DNA of 19,409 bases from the NCBI GenBank assembly GCA_963542015.1, contig CAUTUX010000018.1:1-19409 (forward strand), read 5' to 3'. Source of the stretch: CAUTUX01 sp963542015. Lineage in GTDB: Bacteria; Bacillota; Clostridia; Christensenellales; CAG-917. Positions within the stretch are counted from its first letter, which is position 1. Each line of letters starts with the position of its first letter. The position numbers and the translations under genes were made by a program. The notes below the pieces were generated by a model. That model worked only from the letters and a program-made list of their open reading frames with translations, was not told the DNA's origin and did not search any database. Below are positions 6,962 through 16,321 of this stretch, in pieces.

Positions 6962-8056
6962 ATGAACATTAAAAGACTTGAAATTAAAAATTTTAGAAGT
7001 TATAAACACCTACAACTAAATCCAGACAAAGATTTAAATTTTTTCCTTGGAGCAAACGCAACTGGCAAAACAAACATTCTTGAGAGCATATATTATGCAG
7101 CTTTGTTGAGATCACCAAAAACAAATTTAGAAAAAGAAATAATTCGTTTTGGTGAAGAATTTTCTGTAATCAAAATGGAAATTGTAAAGAAACATGTAAC
7201 AAATGAAATCAAGATATATTTAAACAGACAGGGTGAAAAAAAGATATTAATAGATGATAATCCGATAAGAAAAATAAGCGACATTATAGATAAACTAGGA
7301 GTAGTATTTTTTTGTCCTGAAGATATGACGGTAGTCCAGGGCTCCGCAGTGGCAAGAAGAACATTTTTAAATATTGGAATGAGCGTTATAAGTTCCAGAT
7401 TTTATGAAGAATATAACAACTATAAAAAACTTTTACAGCAAAAAGTATGCCTATTAAAAAAACCAGTCATCACACAAGAAACTATAAAAGAACTCGATGC
7501 TTGGGATGATTTATTATCAAAGAGCATACATTGGATTATTCAGCAAAGAGAGATGTATATTTCAAAATTAAATGCAATAGCAAAAGAAAAATATAAGAAA
7601 ATTTCAAACAATAAAGAAGAGTTAAATCTATCCTATGAATCAACAATACAAAGACACGAGACGGGTCAAGAAATTTTTGAAGAAATTAAAAGAGAAAGGG
7701 ATAGAGATATAGAATATAGATGTGCGAGAAAAGGCCCACACCGAGATGATATTACCTTCAGCCTTGATGGAATTGATGCTCGTAAATTTGCATCACAAGG
7801 GCAACAAAGAACTGTAGCACTTGCGTTAAAGTTATCTGAACTTGAATTGTATAGGCAATATAAAGGAGAACCCGCAATACTCCTTCTTGACGATGTATTA
7901 GGAGAATTAGACAGATATAGACAAGAAGAACTTATAAAGGCAATATATGGTCAACAAACATTTGTTACATCCACAGAATACGACAAACAATTTAAAGGCA
8001 CAATATTTGAAGTTTTTAAAGAAAATGGTAGCTCATTTATAAAACGAATAAAGTAA
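6962..8056 (+). CDS. recF: DNA replication and repair protein RecF
   Basis: SMC-like ATPase that helps load RecA at single-strand gaps, working with RecO and RecR. The 364 residues are close to the usual 360-375. The start MNIKRLEIKNFRSY is typical. Walker A is GANATGKT (30-37), the ABC-type signature is FASQGQQRTVALALKLSE (about 276-293), and Walker B is ILLLDDVLGELD (about 306-317). A GATAGG-like ribosome binding site is about 10 bases upstream. The 152-base gap to dnaA is divergent and holds a TATAAT at 6908-6913 without a good -35. The usual small yaaA-type gene before recF and gyrB after it are missing; the glycogen operon follows instead. Confidence 0.96.
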   Translation: MNIKRLEIKNFRSYKHLQLNPDKDLNFFLGANATGKTNILESIYYAALLRSPKTNLEKEIIRFGEEFSVIKMEIVKKHVTNEIKIYLNRQGEKKILIDDNPIRKISDIIDKLGVVFFCPEDMTVVQGSAVARRTFLNIGMSVISSRFYEEYNNYKKLLQQKVCLLKKPVITQETIKELDAWDDLLSKSIHWIIQQREMYISKLNAIAKEKYKKISNNKEELNLSYESTIQRHETGQEIFEEIKRERDRDIEYRCARKGPHRDDITFSLDGIDARKFASQGQQRTVALALKLSELELYRQYKGEPAILLLDDVLGELDRYRQEELIKAIYGQQTFVTSTEYDKQFKGTIFEVFKENGSSFIKRIK

Positions 8057-8135
8057 AAAGTTCTTTCATTCATAAAAAGATAAAAATCATACAAATAACA
8101 AAAAAAAGAAAAGAATAAGATAAAAAAGTCAAATC

Positions 8136-8164
8136 TTGTAACAGAAAATCAAATAACTTATAAT
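8136..8164 (+). promoter_or_regulatory. Candidate promoter of the glycogen operon
   Basis: TTGTAA (8136-8141), a 17-base spacer and a perfect TATAAT (8159-8164) make the best sigma-A-like promoter in the window. The predicted start near 8171 leaves only about 7 leader bases before the glgB ATG, which would truncate the GAGG ribosome binding site at 8169-8172. The 121 bases between recF and glgB show no terminator hairpin. Confidence 0.55.
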
Positions 8165-8177
8165 GAATTGAGGTTAC

Positions 8178-10073
8178 ATGAAAGAAGCAGTAGATTCATA
8201 TGCCAAATATCTTTTTCACGAAGGTACAAACTATCATACATACAAGTTATTTTCGCCAAAGAAAGACGAAATAGACGGTGTGCAAGGATATCAGTTTACA
8301 TTATGGGCACCGCATGCTCGTAGCGTTTCTGTTGTTGGAGATTTTAATAATTGGGATAGAACTAGCGACCCGATGGAAAAAGTAGATGATGAAATTTGGG
8401 TTAAGTTTATTCCAGCAATAAAGCAATATGATGCATATAAGTTTTCCGTAGAACAATGTGATGGGAAAATAGTAAATAAGATAGACCCGTATGCATTTCA
8501 TTTTGAGACGCCTCCAGCAACAGCATCAAAAATCTATGACATTGAAGAGTATAGATGGAAAGATAATAAGTGGATGACAGACAGAGAGCACTATAACCCA
8601 TATGCATCCCCAATGAATATTTACGAGTTACACCTTGGGAGCTGGAAACTTCAACCAAACGGAGATGTATACGGATATAAAGATATTGCAGATGAGTTGA
8701 TAAAATATGTGAAAAAAATGGGATACACACATGTAGAACTAATGCCAGTTACCGAATATCCATTTGAGGGCTCATGGGGATATCAAGTTACAGGAATGTT
8801 TGCTCCAACTTCCCGATATGGAACACCAGCAGATCTTATGGAGCTTATCGATAGATGTCATAGGGCTGGGATAGGAGTAATTCTAGATTGGGTACTCGCA
8901 CATTTTCCACGAGATGAACATGGATTGGCAACATTCGATGGAACAACAATGTATGAGTACGAAGACCCACGAAAGGGAGAACATAAAGAGTGGGGAACTA
9001 AAGTCTATGATTTTGGGAAGAATGAGGTAAAAAGCTTTTTAATATCTTCAGCAATGTTCTGGTTTGAAGAATATCATATTGACGGAATAAGATGTGATGC
9101 CGTTGCAAGTATGCTCTATTTAGATTATGGACGTAGGGCAGGAGAATGGATAGCAAATAAAGATGGCGGGAATTATAACCTAGAAGCAAGAGATTTTCTT
9201 AAACAGATGAATACAGCATTATTAACAAAGAATCATGGAGTTATAACAATTGCAGAAGAATCCACCGCATATCCGATGGTAACAAAACCAGCATATGACG
9301 GCGGTCTAGGATTTAATTTTAAGTGGAATATGGGATGGATGAATGATTCACTTCATTATTTGGCGCTCGATCCATTCTTTAGAAAAGATAACCATAAAGA
9401 CTTAACATTCGCTATAACATATGCATATTCAGAAAACTATATATTGCCATTATCTCATGATGAGGTGGTACATGGTAAGGCATCAATGCTTTCTAAAGTT
9501 CCAGGGGACTACGACGAAAAGTTTGAAGGATTAAAGGCATTTTTTGGATATCATATGGCACATCCAGGAAAGAAACTCACATTTATGGGAGCGGAGTTTG
9601 GACAGTTTATAGAATGGAATTACAAACAAGAATTAGACTGGTTTTTACTTGAATACGATAAACATAGGCAGTTGCAAAAATTTGTAAAAGATCTAAACCA
9701 GTTTTATTTAGAAAACAAAGCAATGTGGGAAATGGATTGCTCTTATGAAGGATTTAAGTGGATTGTTGTAGATGACAATACGCAAAATATTGTTTCGTTT
9801 ATAAGAAGTGCTGCGGATGATGAAAAGATAATATGTATAATCAATTTTTCTCCAGTCACGAGAGAGAAATATGTTATGGGTGTTCCAGAATATGGCACAT
9901 ATAAAACAGAATTAATTTCATCCTTAAACAAGTATGGTGGGAATACAGACAGAAGAGCAACATACAAAGCAACAAAGAAAACAAGCCATGGGTATCCATA
10001 CTCAATCAAAGTGGATATACAGAAAAACTCATGTATGTTTTTAAAAATAGAAAAAACTAAAGGGGAAAAGTGA
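8178..10073 (+). CDS. glgB: 1,4-alpha-glucan branching enzyme (GH13)
   Basis: Cytoplasmic enzyme that cuts an alpha-1,4 glucan chain and re-attaches it as an alpha-1,6 branch during glycogen synthesis. Of 631 residues, the first 120 or so form the CBM48 sandwich (FTLWAPHARSVSVVGDFNNW). The GH13 barrel follows, with YPFEGSWGYQ, nucleophile D307 in GIRCDAVASMLYLDYGR, acid/base E360 in AEEST and D428 in SHDEVVHGK. The C-terminal beta domain closes the protein. Length and motifs fit bacterial branching enzymes of the short type. It is the first gene of the operon; glgC begins one base after its TGA, and the glgC ribosome binding site AGGGG lies inside its 3' end. Confidence 0.96.
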   Translation: MKEAVDSYAKYLFHEGTNYHTYKLFSPKKDEIDGVQGYQFTLWAPHARSVSVVGDFNNWDRTSDPMEKVDDEIWVKFIPAIKQYDAYKFSVEQCDGKIVNKIDPYAFHFETPPATASKIYDIEEYRWKDNKWMTDREHYNPYASPMNIYELHLGSWKLQPNGDVYGYKDIADELIKYVKKMGYTHVELMPVTEYPFEGSWGYQVTGMFAPTSRYGTPADLMELIDRCHRAGIGVILDWVLAHFPRDEHGLATFDGTTMYEYEDPRKGEHKEWGTKVYDFGKNEVKSFLISSAMFWFEEYHIDGIRCDAVASMLYLDYGRRAGEWIANKDGGNYNLEARDFLKQMNTALLTKNHGVITIAEESTAYPMVTKPAYDGGLGFNFKWNMGWMNDSLHYLALDPFFRKDNHKDLTFAITYAYSENYILPLSHDEVVHGKASMLSKVPGDYDEKFEGLKAFFGYHMAHPGKKLTFMGAEFGQFIEWNYKQELDWFLLEYDKHRQLQKFVKDLNQFYLENKAMWEMDCSYEGFKWIVVDDNTQNIVSFIRSAADDEKIICIINFSPVTREKYVMGVPEYGTYKTELISSLNKYGGNTDRRATYKATKKTSHGYPYSIKVDIQKNSCMFLKIEKTKGEK

Positions 10074-10074
10074 T

Positions 10075-11277
10075 ATGGCAAAAGAAAGAAGAAAAGAATG
10101 CGTAGCAATGTTGCTTGCAGGCGGTCAAGGGACAAGACTTGGGGTGCTAACAAACAATCTGGCAAAGCCAGCGGTTCCGTTTGGAGCAAAATATAGAATT
10201 ATTGATTTCCCGTTGTCAAACTGCATTAACAGTGGAATAGACACAGTCGGGGTATTAACACAATACAGACCATTTAAACTGCATCAGTATATTGGTAATG
10301 GACAACCATGGGATTTGGATAGATTAGATGGAGGTATATTTGTTTTGCCACCATTTATGACAGCAAAATCAGGAGAGTGGTATAAGGGTACTGCAAATGC
10401 GATCTATCAAAACATCGACTTTATAGATAACTACAATCCAGAATATGTCCTTATCCTTAGTGGTGACCATATATACAAAATGGACTACCACGAGATGTTA
10501 AAAGAACATAAAGCAAATAAGGCAGACTGTACAATTGCTGTTCTCGATGTTGCAAAGGAAGAGGCTAGTCGATTTGGGATAATGAACTTAAAAGACGGCA
10601 ATAGAATATATGAATTTGAAGAGAAACCAAAAAAACCGAAGAGCACAAAAGCATCAATGGGAATATATATATTTACTTGGGATAAGCTAAAGAAGTATTT
10701 GATAGAAGATGAAAACGACGCAACATCAGATAATGATTTTGGCAAAAATATAATTCCAAAAATGTTGAACGACAAGTGTAGAATGTTTGCATATCAGTTT
10801 AAGGGATATTGGAAAGACGTCGGAACGATCTCATCATTATGGGAAGCCAATATGGATATCTTGAATGGAACACAAGATGAATCATTAAGGCTTAGTGATT
10901 CAACATGGAAAATTTATGCGAGAAACGCAGCGGAGCCACCACACTTTGTAACCTCAGATGGGAAAGTTCAGAACTGTCTTATTTCTGAAGGAACAATAAT
11001 TGCTGGGCATGTAAAAGATAGTATAATTTCACATTCGTGCAAGATAGAAAAAAATGTGTACATTGAAGGGTCCATCCTGATGCCAGGAGTGGTAGTTCAC
11101 GAAGGTGCAGATATAAGATATTCCATAATCGGGTGGGATGCAGAGATAGGAAAAAATTGTGTCATAGGAGAAACACTTGCGGGATGTAAACCAGGAGAAT
11201 GGAAGATAAGCGTTATAGCTCCTGAATACAAGCTTAAAGCCGACTCAGTAGTTGCGGCTAATGAAATGATCGGGTAG
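10075..11277 (+). CDS. glgC: Glucose-1-phosphate adenylyltransferase, catalytic subunit
   Basis: Makes ADP-glucose from glucose-1-phosphate and ATP, the committed step of bacterial glycogen synthesis. The 400 residues contain the nucleotidyltransferase signature GGQGTRL (16-22) followed by KPAVPFGAKYRIIDFPLSNC, then LSGDHIYKMDY, the sugar-phosphate motif FEEKP and YWKDVGT. The C-terminal third is a left-handed beta-helix of hexapeptide-type repeats. All catalytic motifs that GlgD lacks are present. It is followed 7 bases later by glgD; in Firmicutes such pairs form a GlgC/GlgD hetero-oligomer with higher activity than GlgC alone, and I infer the same here. Confidence 0.96.
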   Translation: MAKERRKECVAMLLAGGQGTRLGVLTNNLAKPAVPFGAKYRIIDFPLSNCINSGIDTVGVLTQYRPFKLHQYIGNGQPWDLDRLDGGIFVLPPFMTAKSGEWYKGTANAIYQNIDFIDNYNPEYVLILSGDHIYKMDYHEMLKEHKANKADCTIAVLDVAKEEASRFGIMNLKDGNRIYEFEEKPKKPKSTKASMGIYIFTWDKLKKYLIEDENDATSDNDFGKNIIPKMLNDKCRMFAYQFKGYWKDVGTISSLWEANMDILNGTQDESLRLSDSTWKIYARNAAEPPHFVTSDGKVQNCLISEGTIIAGHVKDSIISHSCKIEKNVYIEGSILMPGVVVHEGADIRYSIIGWDAEIGKNCVIGETLAGCKPGEWKISVIAPEYKLKADSVVAANEMIG

Positions 11278-11284
11278 GTGAAAT

Positions 11285-12397
11285 ATGAAACGAACAATGG
11301 GAATTTTATTTGCAGACAATGACGATAGCCATTTAAAAGAGCTGACATTAAATAGAACGAGTGCGTCGGTACCATTTGGCGGAAGATATCGTCTCATAGA
11401 TTTTGAGTTATCGAATTTTGCAAATGCAAATGTAACAAAAATAGGGATATTAACACGCAACAACTATAACTCACTTATGGATCACATAAGAATGGGTAGA
11501 GATTGGGATTTAAACAGAAAGAACAGCGGATTATCAATATACCCACCATTTGTATTTAATACTTCGCATGATGTATATAAGGGGAAAGTAGAGGCTTTAT
11601 ATACACTCAAAGGATTTATATCTAAAAGTGAAGAAGAATATGTTTTGATATCAGATACTGACATTGCAATAAACATTGACTTTGACGATGTTGAGAAATT
11701 TCATCTTTCAAAGGGAGCCGACATCACAATGCTTACATACAAGACAGACGAATTCACGGCAAAGAAGATAATTTTGAAAGAAGATAAAAACAAAAGAATA
11801 GTAGACATGAGGTTGCCAGTATCTACAGACACATCAAAGCAACTCTGTGACTTAAATATATATTTCCTTAAAAAGTCACTACTACTCTCACTGATTGATA
11901 AAGCATATGCATATGGGGAATACAATTTTGAAAAAGATGTCATTCATAAGAACCTTGAAGAACTGTATGTTATGAGTTACGAGGTTAAAGATTATGTAGC
12001 AGTTATTGATAGCGTAGAGTCATACTTTAAACACAGTATGGATCTACTTGACTTGGATACAAGAGAAAGCTTGTTTTATAAAAATTCCACAATTTATACA
12101 AAAGTAAAGGACAGTGTTCCAACACGATATAAAGAAGGGGCAAATGTAAAAAACTCCATCATAGCAGATGGCTGTGAAATAGATGGAACTGTGGAAAATT
12201 CAATTTTATTTAGAAGTGTAAAAGTAGGGAAAGGAGCAGTTATTAAAAACTCAATTATAATGGAAAAATCAATTATAATGGATGACGCAAAACTTGATTA
12301 CACAATAACTGACAAAAATGTAATAATAGAAAAAGGAAGACAACTTAGTGGTTATGCAACATATCCAATAGTGATAGCAAAGAGCAAAAGAATATAG
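11285..12397 (+). CDS. glgD: GlgD, non-catalytic partner of ADP-glucose pyrophosphorylase
   Basis: Paralogue of GlgC of 370 residues in which the glycine-rich catalytic loop GGxGTRL is replaced by FADNDDSHLKELT, so it should not be catalytic. The family-specific stretches are intact: SVPFGGRYRLIDFELSNFAN, NYNSLMDHIRMGRDWDLNRK and GLSIYPPF. The C-terminal third keeps the hexapeptide beta-helix (IADGCEIDGTVENSILF and following). Its expected role is to assemble with GlgC and raise or regulate ADP-glucose synthesis. Its ribosome binding site GGTGA overlaps the glgC stop region, indicating coupled translation, and its own stop overlaps the glgA ribosome binding site. Confidence 0.94.
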   Translation: MKRTMGILFADNDDSHLKELTLNRTSASVPFGGRYRLIDFELSNFANANVTKIGILTRNNYNSLMDHIRMGRDWDLNRKNSGLSIYPPFVFNTSHDVYKGKVEALYTLKGFISKSEEEYVLISDTDIAINIDFDDVEKFHLSKGADITMLTYKTDEFTAKKIILKEDKNKRIVDMRLPVSTDTSKQLCDLNIYFLKKSLLLSLIDKAYAYGEYNFEKDVIHKNLEELYVMSYEVKDYVAVIDSVESYFKHSMDLLDLDTRESLFYKNSTIYTKVKDSVPTRYKEGANVKNSIIADGCEIDGTVENSILFRSVKVGKGAVIKNSIIMEKSIIMDDAKLDYTITDKNVIIEKGRQLSGYATYPIVIAKSKRI

Positions 12398-12407
12398 GAG
12401 GTAACAT

Positions 12408-13832
12408 ATGAAAATATTATATGTGGCATCCGAGGCCGCACCGTTTGTCAGATCAGGAGGTTTGGGAGATGTTGCAGGAGCTTTACCAAAAGCATTAGCG
12501 AAACAGAAAAACGATGTTAGAGTAATTATTCCATTCTACAAAGAAGAAATAAGAGATGAACTCCAAAGCACATTCAAATATGTTGGTGCAACATTTGTGG
12601 ACTTAAGCTGGAGAAGACAATACGCAGGGGTCTATGAAACACAGCAAGACGGAGTTAAATATTATTTTATAGACAACGAGTACTACTTTAAAAGAAGAGG
12701 ATTGTATGGACATTTTGATGACGGAGAAAGGTTTGCATATTTTTCAAAGGCAATTTTAGAGATACTTCCCATCATAGACTTTTATCCAGATATTTTACAT
12801 TGTAACGATTGGCAGACTTCTTTGGTGCCAGTATTTCTTGATGTATTCTTTAGATATGCAGATGCATATAAAAACATCAAGACAGTTCTCACAATTCACA
12901 ATATAGAATTCCAAGGGAAATATGATTCAAGGCTTATAACCGATATTTTAGGATTGCCAGAGTGGGCAAGATCAATAGTTGTTAATAATGATGATGTTAA
13001 TTATATGAAGGGCGGAATTGAATCAGCATCGTTAGTAACAACAGTTAGTGAGACATACGCAAATGAAATATTAGACCCATTCTTTGCATTTGGATTGGAA
13101 GGAATTTTACGAGAGAGACAGTACAAAATTTATGGAGTTACAAATGGAATAGACATGAAGTTGTATAATCCTGAAACTGATAAGGCACTGTTTAAAAAGT
13201 ATTCGTATGAAACATTAATAGATAAAAAAGAAAACAAAAAAGGGTTGTGCAACATGGTTGCATTGCCATATTCAGAAAAGCGTCCAATGATAGCAATGGT
13301 AACAAGACTTACAGAACAAAAAGGAATGGATCTTGTAGGCTATATTGCGGATGAATTAATGAAAGCTGATTTACAAGTTGTAATTATAGGAACGGGTGAC
13401 TGGAAATATGAAAACTTAATAAAGCATATTGAAAGCAAATATCCTGAAAAATTCAGAGCGATTCTTGCATTCTCAAGCGATCTAGCGTCAAAGATATATG
13501 CTGCATCTGACATGTTCCTAATGCCATCAAAATTTGAACCATGTGGCTTATCACAGATGATAGCGATGAGATATGGATCTGTTCCAATAGTACGAGAGAC
13601 GGGTGGATTAAAAGATACAGTTGAGGCATATAACCCACAAACAAAAAAAGGCAAAGGATTTACTTTCAAAACATATAATGCATTTGATATGCTTGATGCA
13701 ATATGGAGAGCATACGGATTCTTTATAGAAGAAGGACAGAGCAATTGGGGTCAAATTGTAAAGAATGATATGAAGAGCGACTTTGGTTGGGAAATTAGTG
13801 CTAAGAAATATTTAGATATTTATAAAAAATAA
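12408..13832 (+). CDS. glgA: Glycogen synthase (ADP-glucose type, GT5)
   Basis: Transfers glucose from ADP-glucose to the non-reducing end of glycogen. The 474 residues form two Rossmann-like halves. The N-terminal MKILYVASEAAPF leads into RSGGLGDVAGALPKAL, where the lysine of the KxGGL substrate motif (position 15) is arginine. The middle has HCNDWQTSLVP and TIHNIEFQG. The C-terminal half carries TRLTEQKGMDL and the retaining-GT motif PSKFEPCGLSQM with E377 at the same number as the catalytic glutamate of E. coli GlgA, then ETGGLKDTVE. A strong ribosome binding site AGGAGG (12396-12401) overlaps the glgD stop, so translation is probably coupled. The K15R change may lower ADP-glucose affinity; that is inference. 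Confidence 0.96.
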   Translation: MKILYVASEAAPFVRSGGLGDVAGALPKALAKQKNDVRVIIPFYKEEIRDELQSTFKYVGATFVDLSWRRQYAGVYETQQDGVKYYFIDNEYYFKRRGLYGHFDDGERFAYFSKAILEILPIIDFYPDILHCNDWQTSLVPVFLDVFFRYADAYKNIKTVLTIHNIEFQGKYDSRLITDILGLPEWARSIVVNNDDVNYMKGGIESASLVTTVSETYANEILDPFFAFGLEGILRERQYKIYGVTNGIDMKLYNPETDKALFKKYSYETLIDKKENKKGLCNMVALPYSEKRPMIAMVTRLTEQKGMDLVGYIADELMKADLQVVIIGTGDWKYENLIKHIESKYPEKFRAILAFSSDLASKIYAASDMFLMPSKFEPCGLSQMIAMRYGSVPIVRETGGLKDTVEAYNPQTKKGKGFTFKTYNAFDMLDAIWRAYGFFIEEGQSNWGQIVKNDMKSDFGWEISAKKYLDIYKK

Positions 13833-13891
13833 TTTAAGGAATGAGAAAAAAATAAACATAGAGCTCTTAAGGGGAAATAAGGGTCGGAGAG

Positions 13892-16318
13892 ATGATGGCG
13901 AAAGAAAATATTACAGAAAAAGAGTTTACCAAACAATTAGAAGAAACAATGCTGAGATTCTTGGGAATTGAACCGGCTTTTGCGACTCCTTCGCAAATGT
14001 ATAAGACACTTGCGATTTGTGTTAGAGAAAAACTTACAGCACAAAGATTGCTTTTCAAAAAGAAAGTTCATCAGAAAAAGATGAAACAAGTGTACTACAT
14101 GTCTATGGAGTTCCTATTAGGGAGATCTTTAAAGAATCACCTATTTAATATGGGGATTGAAAAGATTGCAGAAAAAGCTGTTAAAAACCTTGGCTTTGAT
14201 TTGAACAATATTTATGAAGTTGAACCAGATGCGGGTTTGGGGAATGGAGGACTTGGAAGGTTGGCAGCGGCATACATGGACGCACTAACATCACAAGGAT
14301 ACTTGGCAACGGGTTTTTCCATCATGTATGACTGCGGAATTTTTAAGCAAGTAATAGTGGATGGTTGGCAGCTTGAGAAACCAGATAACTGGCTTAAAGA
14401 TGGTTGTGTTTGGGCAACAGCAAAGAACGAGGAAACGTACCAAGTTAACTTTGGCGGAAGGGTTGAAGAAACATGGGAAGATGGGAAGTTAAAAGTTTCA
14501 TATAAAGATCAAACAACAGTACTTGCCGTTCCTTATGATATGAATATATCTGGATATCAAAAGGATGCTGTAAATAGACTTAGACTTTGGGCGTCTAGAG
14601 CACCACAAGAATTTGATATGGGTATGTTTGCAAAGGGAGAGTATGTAAAGGCTATGGCGGCAAAGGCGATGGCCGAATCAATTTCAAAAATACTATACCC
14701 AGCAGATGATCATATAGAAGGGAAATCTTTAAGGCTAAAGCAGCAGTACTTCTTTGTTTCTGCATCAATACAAAGCATTTTAAAAAGACATTTGATGCAC
14801 CACAAAGATCTAAAGAATTTAGGGGAATATGTTGCAATTCACATTAACGATACACATCCAACATTGTGTATCCCAGAATTGATGAGATTGCTATTGGATG
14901 AATATGGATATAGTTGGGAAGATGCATGGAAAATAGTTCAGGAAGTTACATCATATACAAATCACACAGTTATGGCAGAGGCACTAGAGAAATGGCCACA
15001 GAAACTTTTCCAAGATTTATTACCAAGAATATATCAAATAATTCAAGAGATAAATCAGAGATACTGTAACGAATTGTGGGAGTTTTATCCTAACGATTGG
15101 AGTGTTGTTAATAAAAATGCAGTGTTGGCGGATGGGCAAGTTAAAATGGCAAATCTCTGTCTTACAGCAAGTCATACGATTAATGGGGTATCCTCTTTAC
15201 ACTCAGACATATTAAAAAGAGATGTGTTCAAAGATTATTATGCAATGCATCCAGAAAAATTTACGAATGTAACAAACGGGATTACACACAGAAGATGGAC
15301 AGAACAGGCAAATCCAGGGCTTGCATCTTTGATAACAGATTTAATTGGAGATGAGTGGTTAAAGAACCCAACACACCTGGAAAAGTTGGTCGAACATCTT
15401 GGCGATAAAGACATACACTCAAAAATGATTCAAATAAAGAAAGAAAACAAAAAACGCCTTGCAGCATATGTGAAGGAACATAACAATGTTATTCTGGATA
15501 CAGATTCAATTTTTGATGTGCAAGTAAAAAGATTGCATGAATATAAGCGTCAATTATTAAACGCCCTACACATCTTAGACCTATATTTTAGACTTAAAGA
15601 AAACCCAGATTTAGACATTAAGCCAAGAACATTTGTATTTGCAGCAAAGGCGGCAAGTGCATATTATATGGCAAAAGAAATAATAAGGTTTATATGCACA
15701 CTAAGCGATGTAATCAATAATGATAAGGACATTAAAGATAAGTTAAAAGTAGTATTCTTGGAGAACTATAGAGTGTCACTTGCCGAAATCATTATTCCAG
15801 CAGCAGAAGTTAGTGAACAAATTTCATTGGCAGGCAAGGAAGCAAGTGGTACATCAAACATGAAATTTATGATCAATGGTGCATTAACATTGGGAACAAT
15901 GGATGGAGCAAATGTAGAAATACATGAGGCAGTTGGAGAAGGGAATATGTTTATGTTTGGTTTGCTTGCAAACGAAGTTGAAGAATTATGGCGTAACGGA
16001 TACAATCCAACACAATACTACAATGGTAATGAAAGAATAAGAAAACTAATAGATACTCTAAGAAATGGAATAGGGGGCAACAGCTTTCCAGATATTGCAG
16101 ACAGTTTAACATTCGGAAGAGGCTCCACACCAGACGGATATATGGTGCTAGCAGATTTTGAATCATATGCAAAAGCACAAGAAAGAGTAAATGATACATA
16201 TAAAGACAAACACAGATGGAATAGAATGTCTTTGATGAACATTTCAAAAGCAGGGTTCTTTGCAGCAGATAGAGCCGTTCAAGAATACGCCGAAAGAATA
16301 TGGGGTCTTAAGAGATAA
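13892..16318 (+). CDS. glgP: Glycogen/alpha-glucan phosphorylase (GT35)
   Basis: PLP-dependent enzyme that removes glucose from alpha-1,4 chain ends as glucose-1-phosphate, reversing storage. The 808 residues match the usual 800-840. Motifs in order: YMSMEFLLGRSL, DAGLGNGGLGRLAAAYMDAL, INDTHPTLCIPELMR, VTNGITHRRW, KRLHEYKRQLLN and the PLP site KEASGTSNMKFMINGALT with K658 as the PLP-binding lysine. The 59-base gap from glgA is the largest inside the operon and has no terminator. Two ATG codons are adjacent; the second (13895) is better spaced from GGAG (13886-13889), so the true protein may lack the first Met. Co-expression of GlgP with synthesis genes implies balanced turnover. Confidence 0.96.
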   Translation: MMAKENITEKEFTKQLEETMLRFLGIEPAFATPSQMYKTLAICVREKLTAQRLLFKKKVHQKKMKQVYYMSMEFLLGRSLKNHLFNMGIEKIAEKAVKNLGFDLNNIYEVEPDAGLGNGGLGRLAAAYMDALTSQGYLATGFSIMYDCGIFKQVIVDGWQLEKPDNWLKDGCVWATAKNEETYQVNFGGRVEETWEDGKLKVSYKDQTTVLAVPYDMNISGYQKDAVNRLRLWASRAPQEFDMGMFAKGEYVKAMAAKAMAESISKILYPADDHIEGKSLRLKQQYFFVSASIQSILKRHLMHHKDLKNLGEYVAIHINDTHPTLCIPELMRLLLDEYGYSWEDAWKIVQEVTSYTNHTVMAEALEKWPQKLFQDLLPRIYQIIQEINQRYCNELWEFYPNDWSVVNKNAVLADGQVKMANLCLTASHTINGVSSLHSDILKRDVFKDYYAMHPEKFTNVTNGITHRRWTEQANPGLASLITDLIGDEWLKNPTHLEKLVEHLGDKDIHSKMIQIKKENKKRLAAYVKEHNNVILDTDSIFDVQVKRLHEYKRQLLNALHILDLYFRLKENPDLDIKPRTFVFAAKAASAYYMAKEIIRFICTLSDVINNDKDIKDKLKVVFLENYRVSLAEIIIPAAEVSEQISLAGKEASGTSNMKFMINGALTLGTMDGANVEIHEAVGEGNMFMFGLLANEVEELWRNGYNPTQYYNGNERIRKLIDTLRNGIGGNSFPDIADSLTFGRGSTPDGYMVLADFESYAKAQERVNDTYKDKHRWNRMSLMNISKAGFFAADRAVQEYAERIWGLKR

Positions 16319-16321
16319 AAA

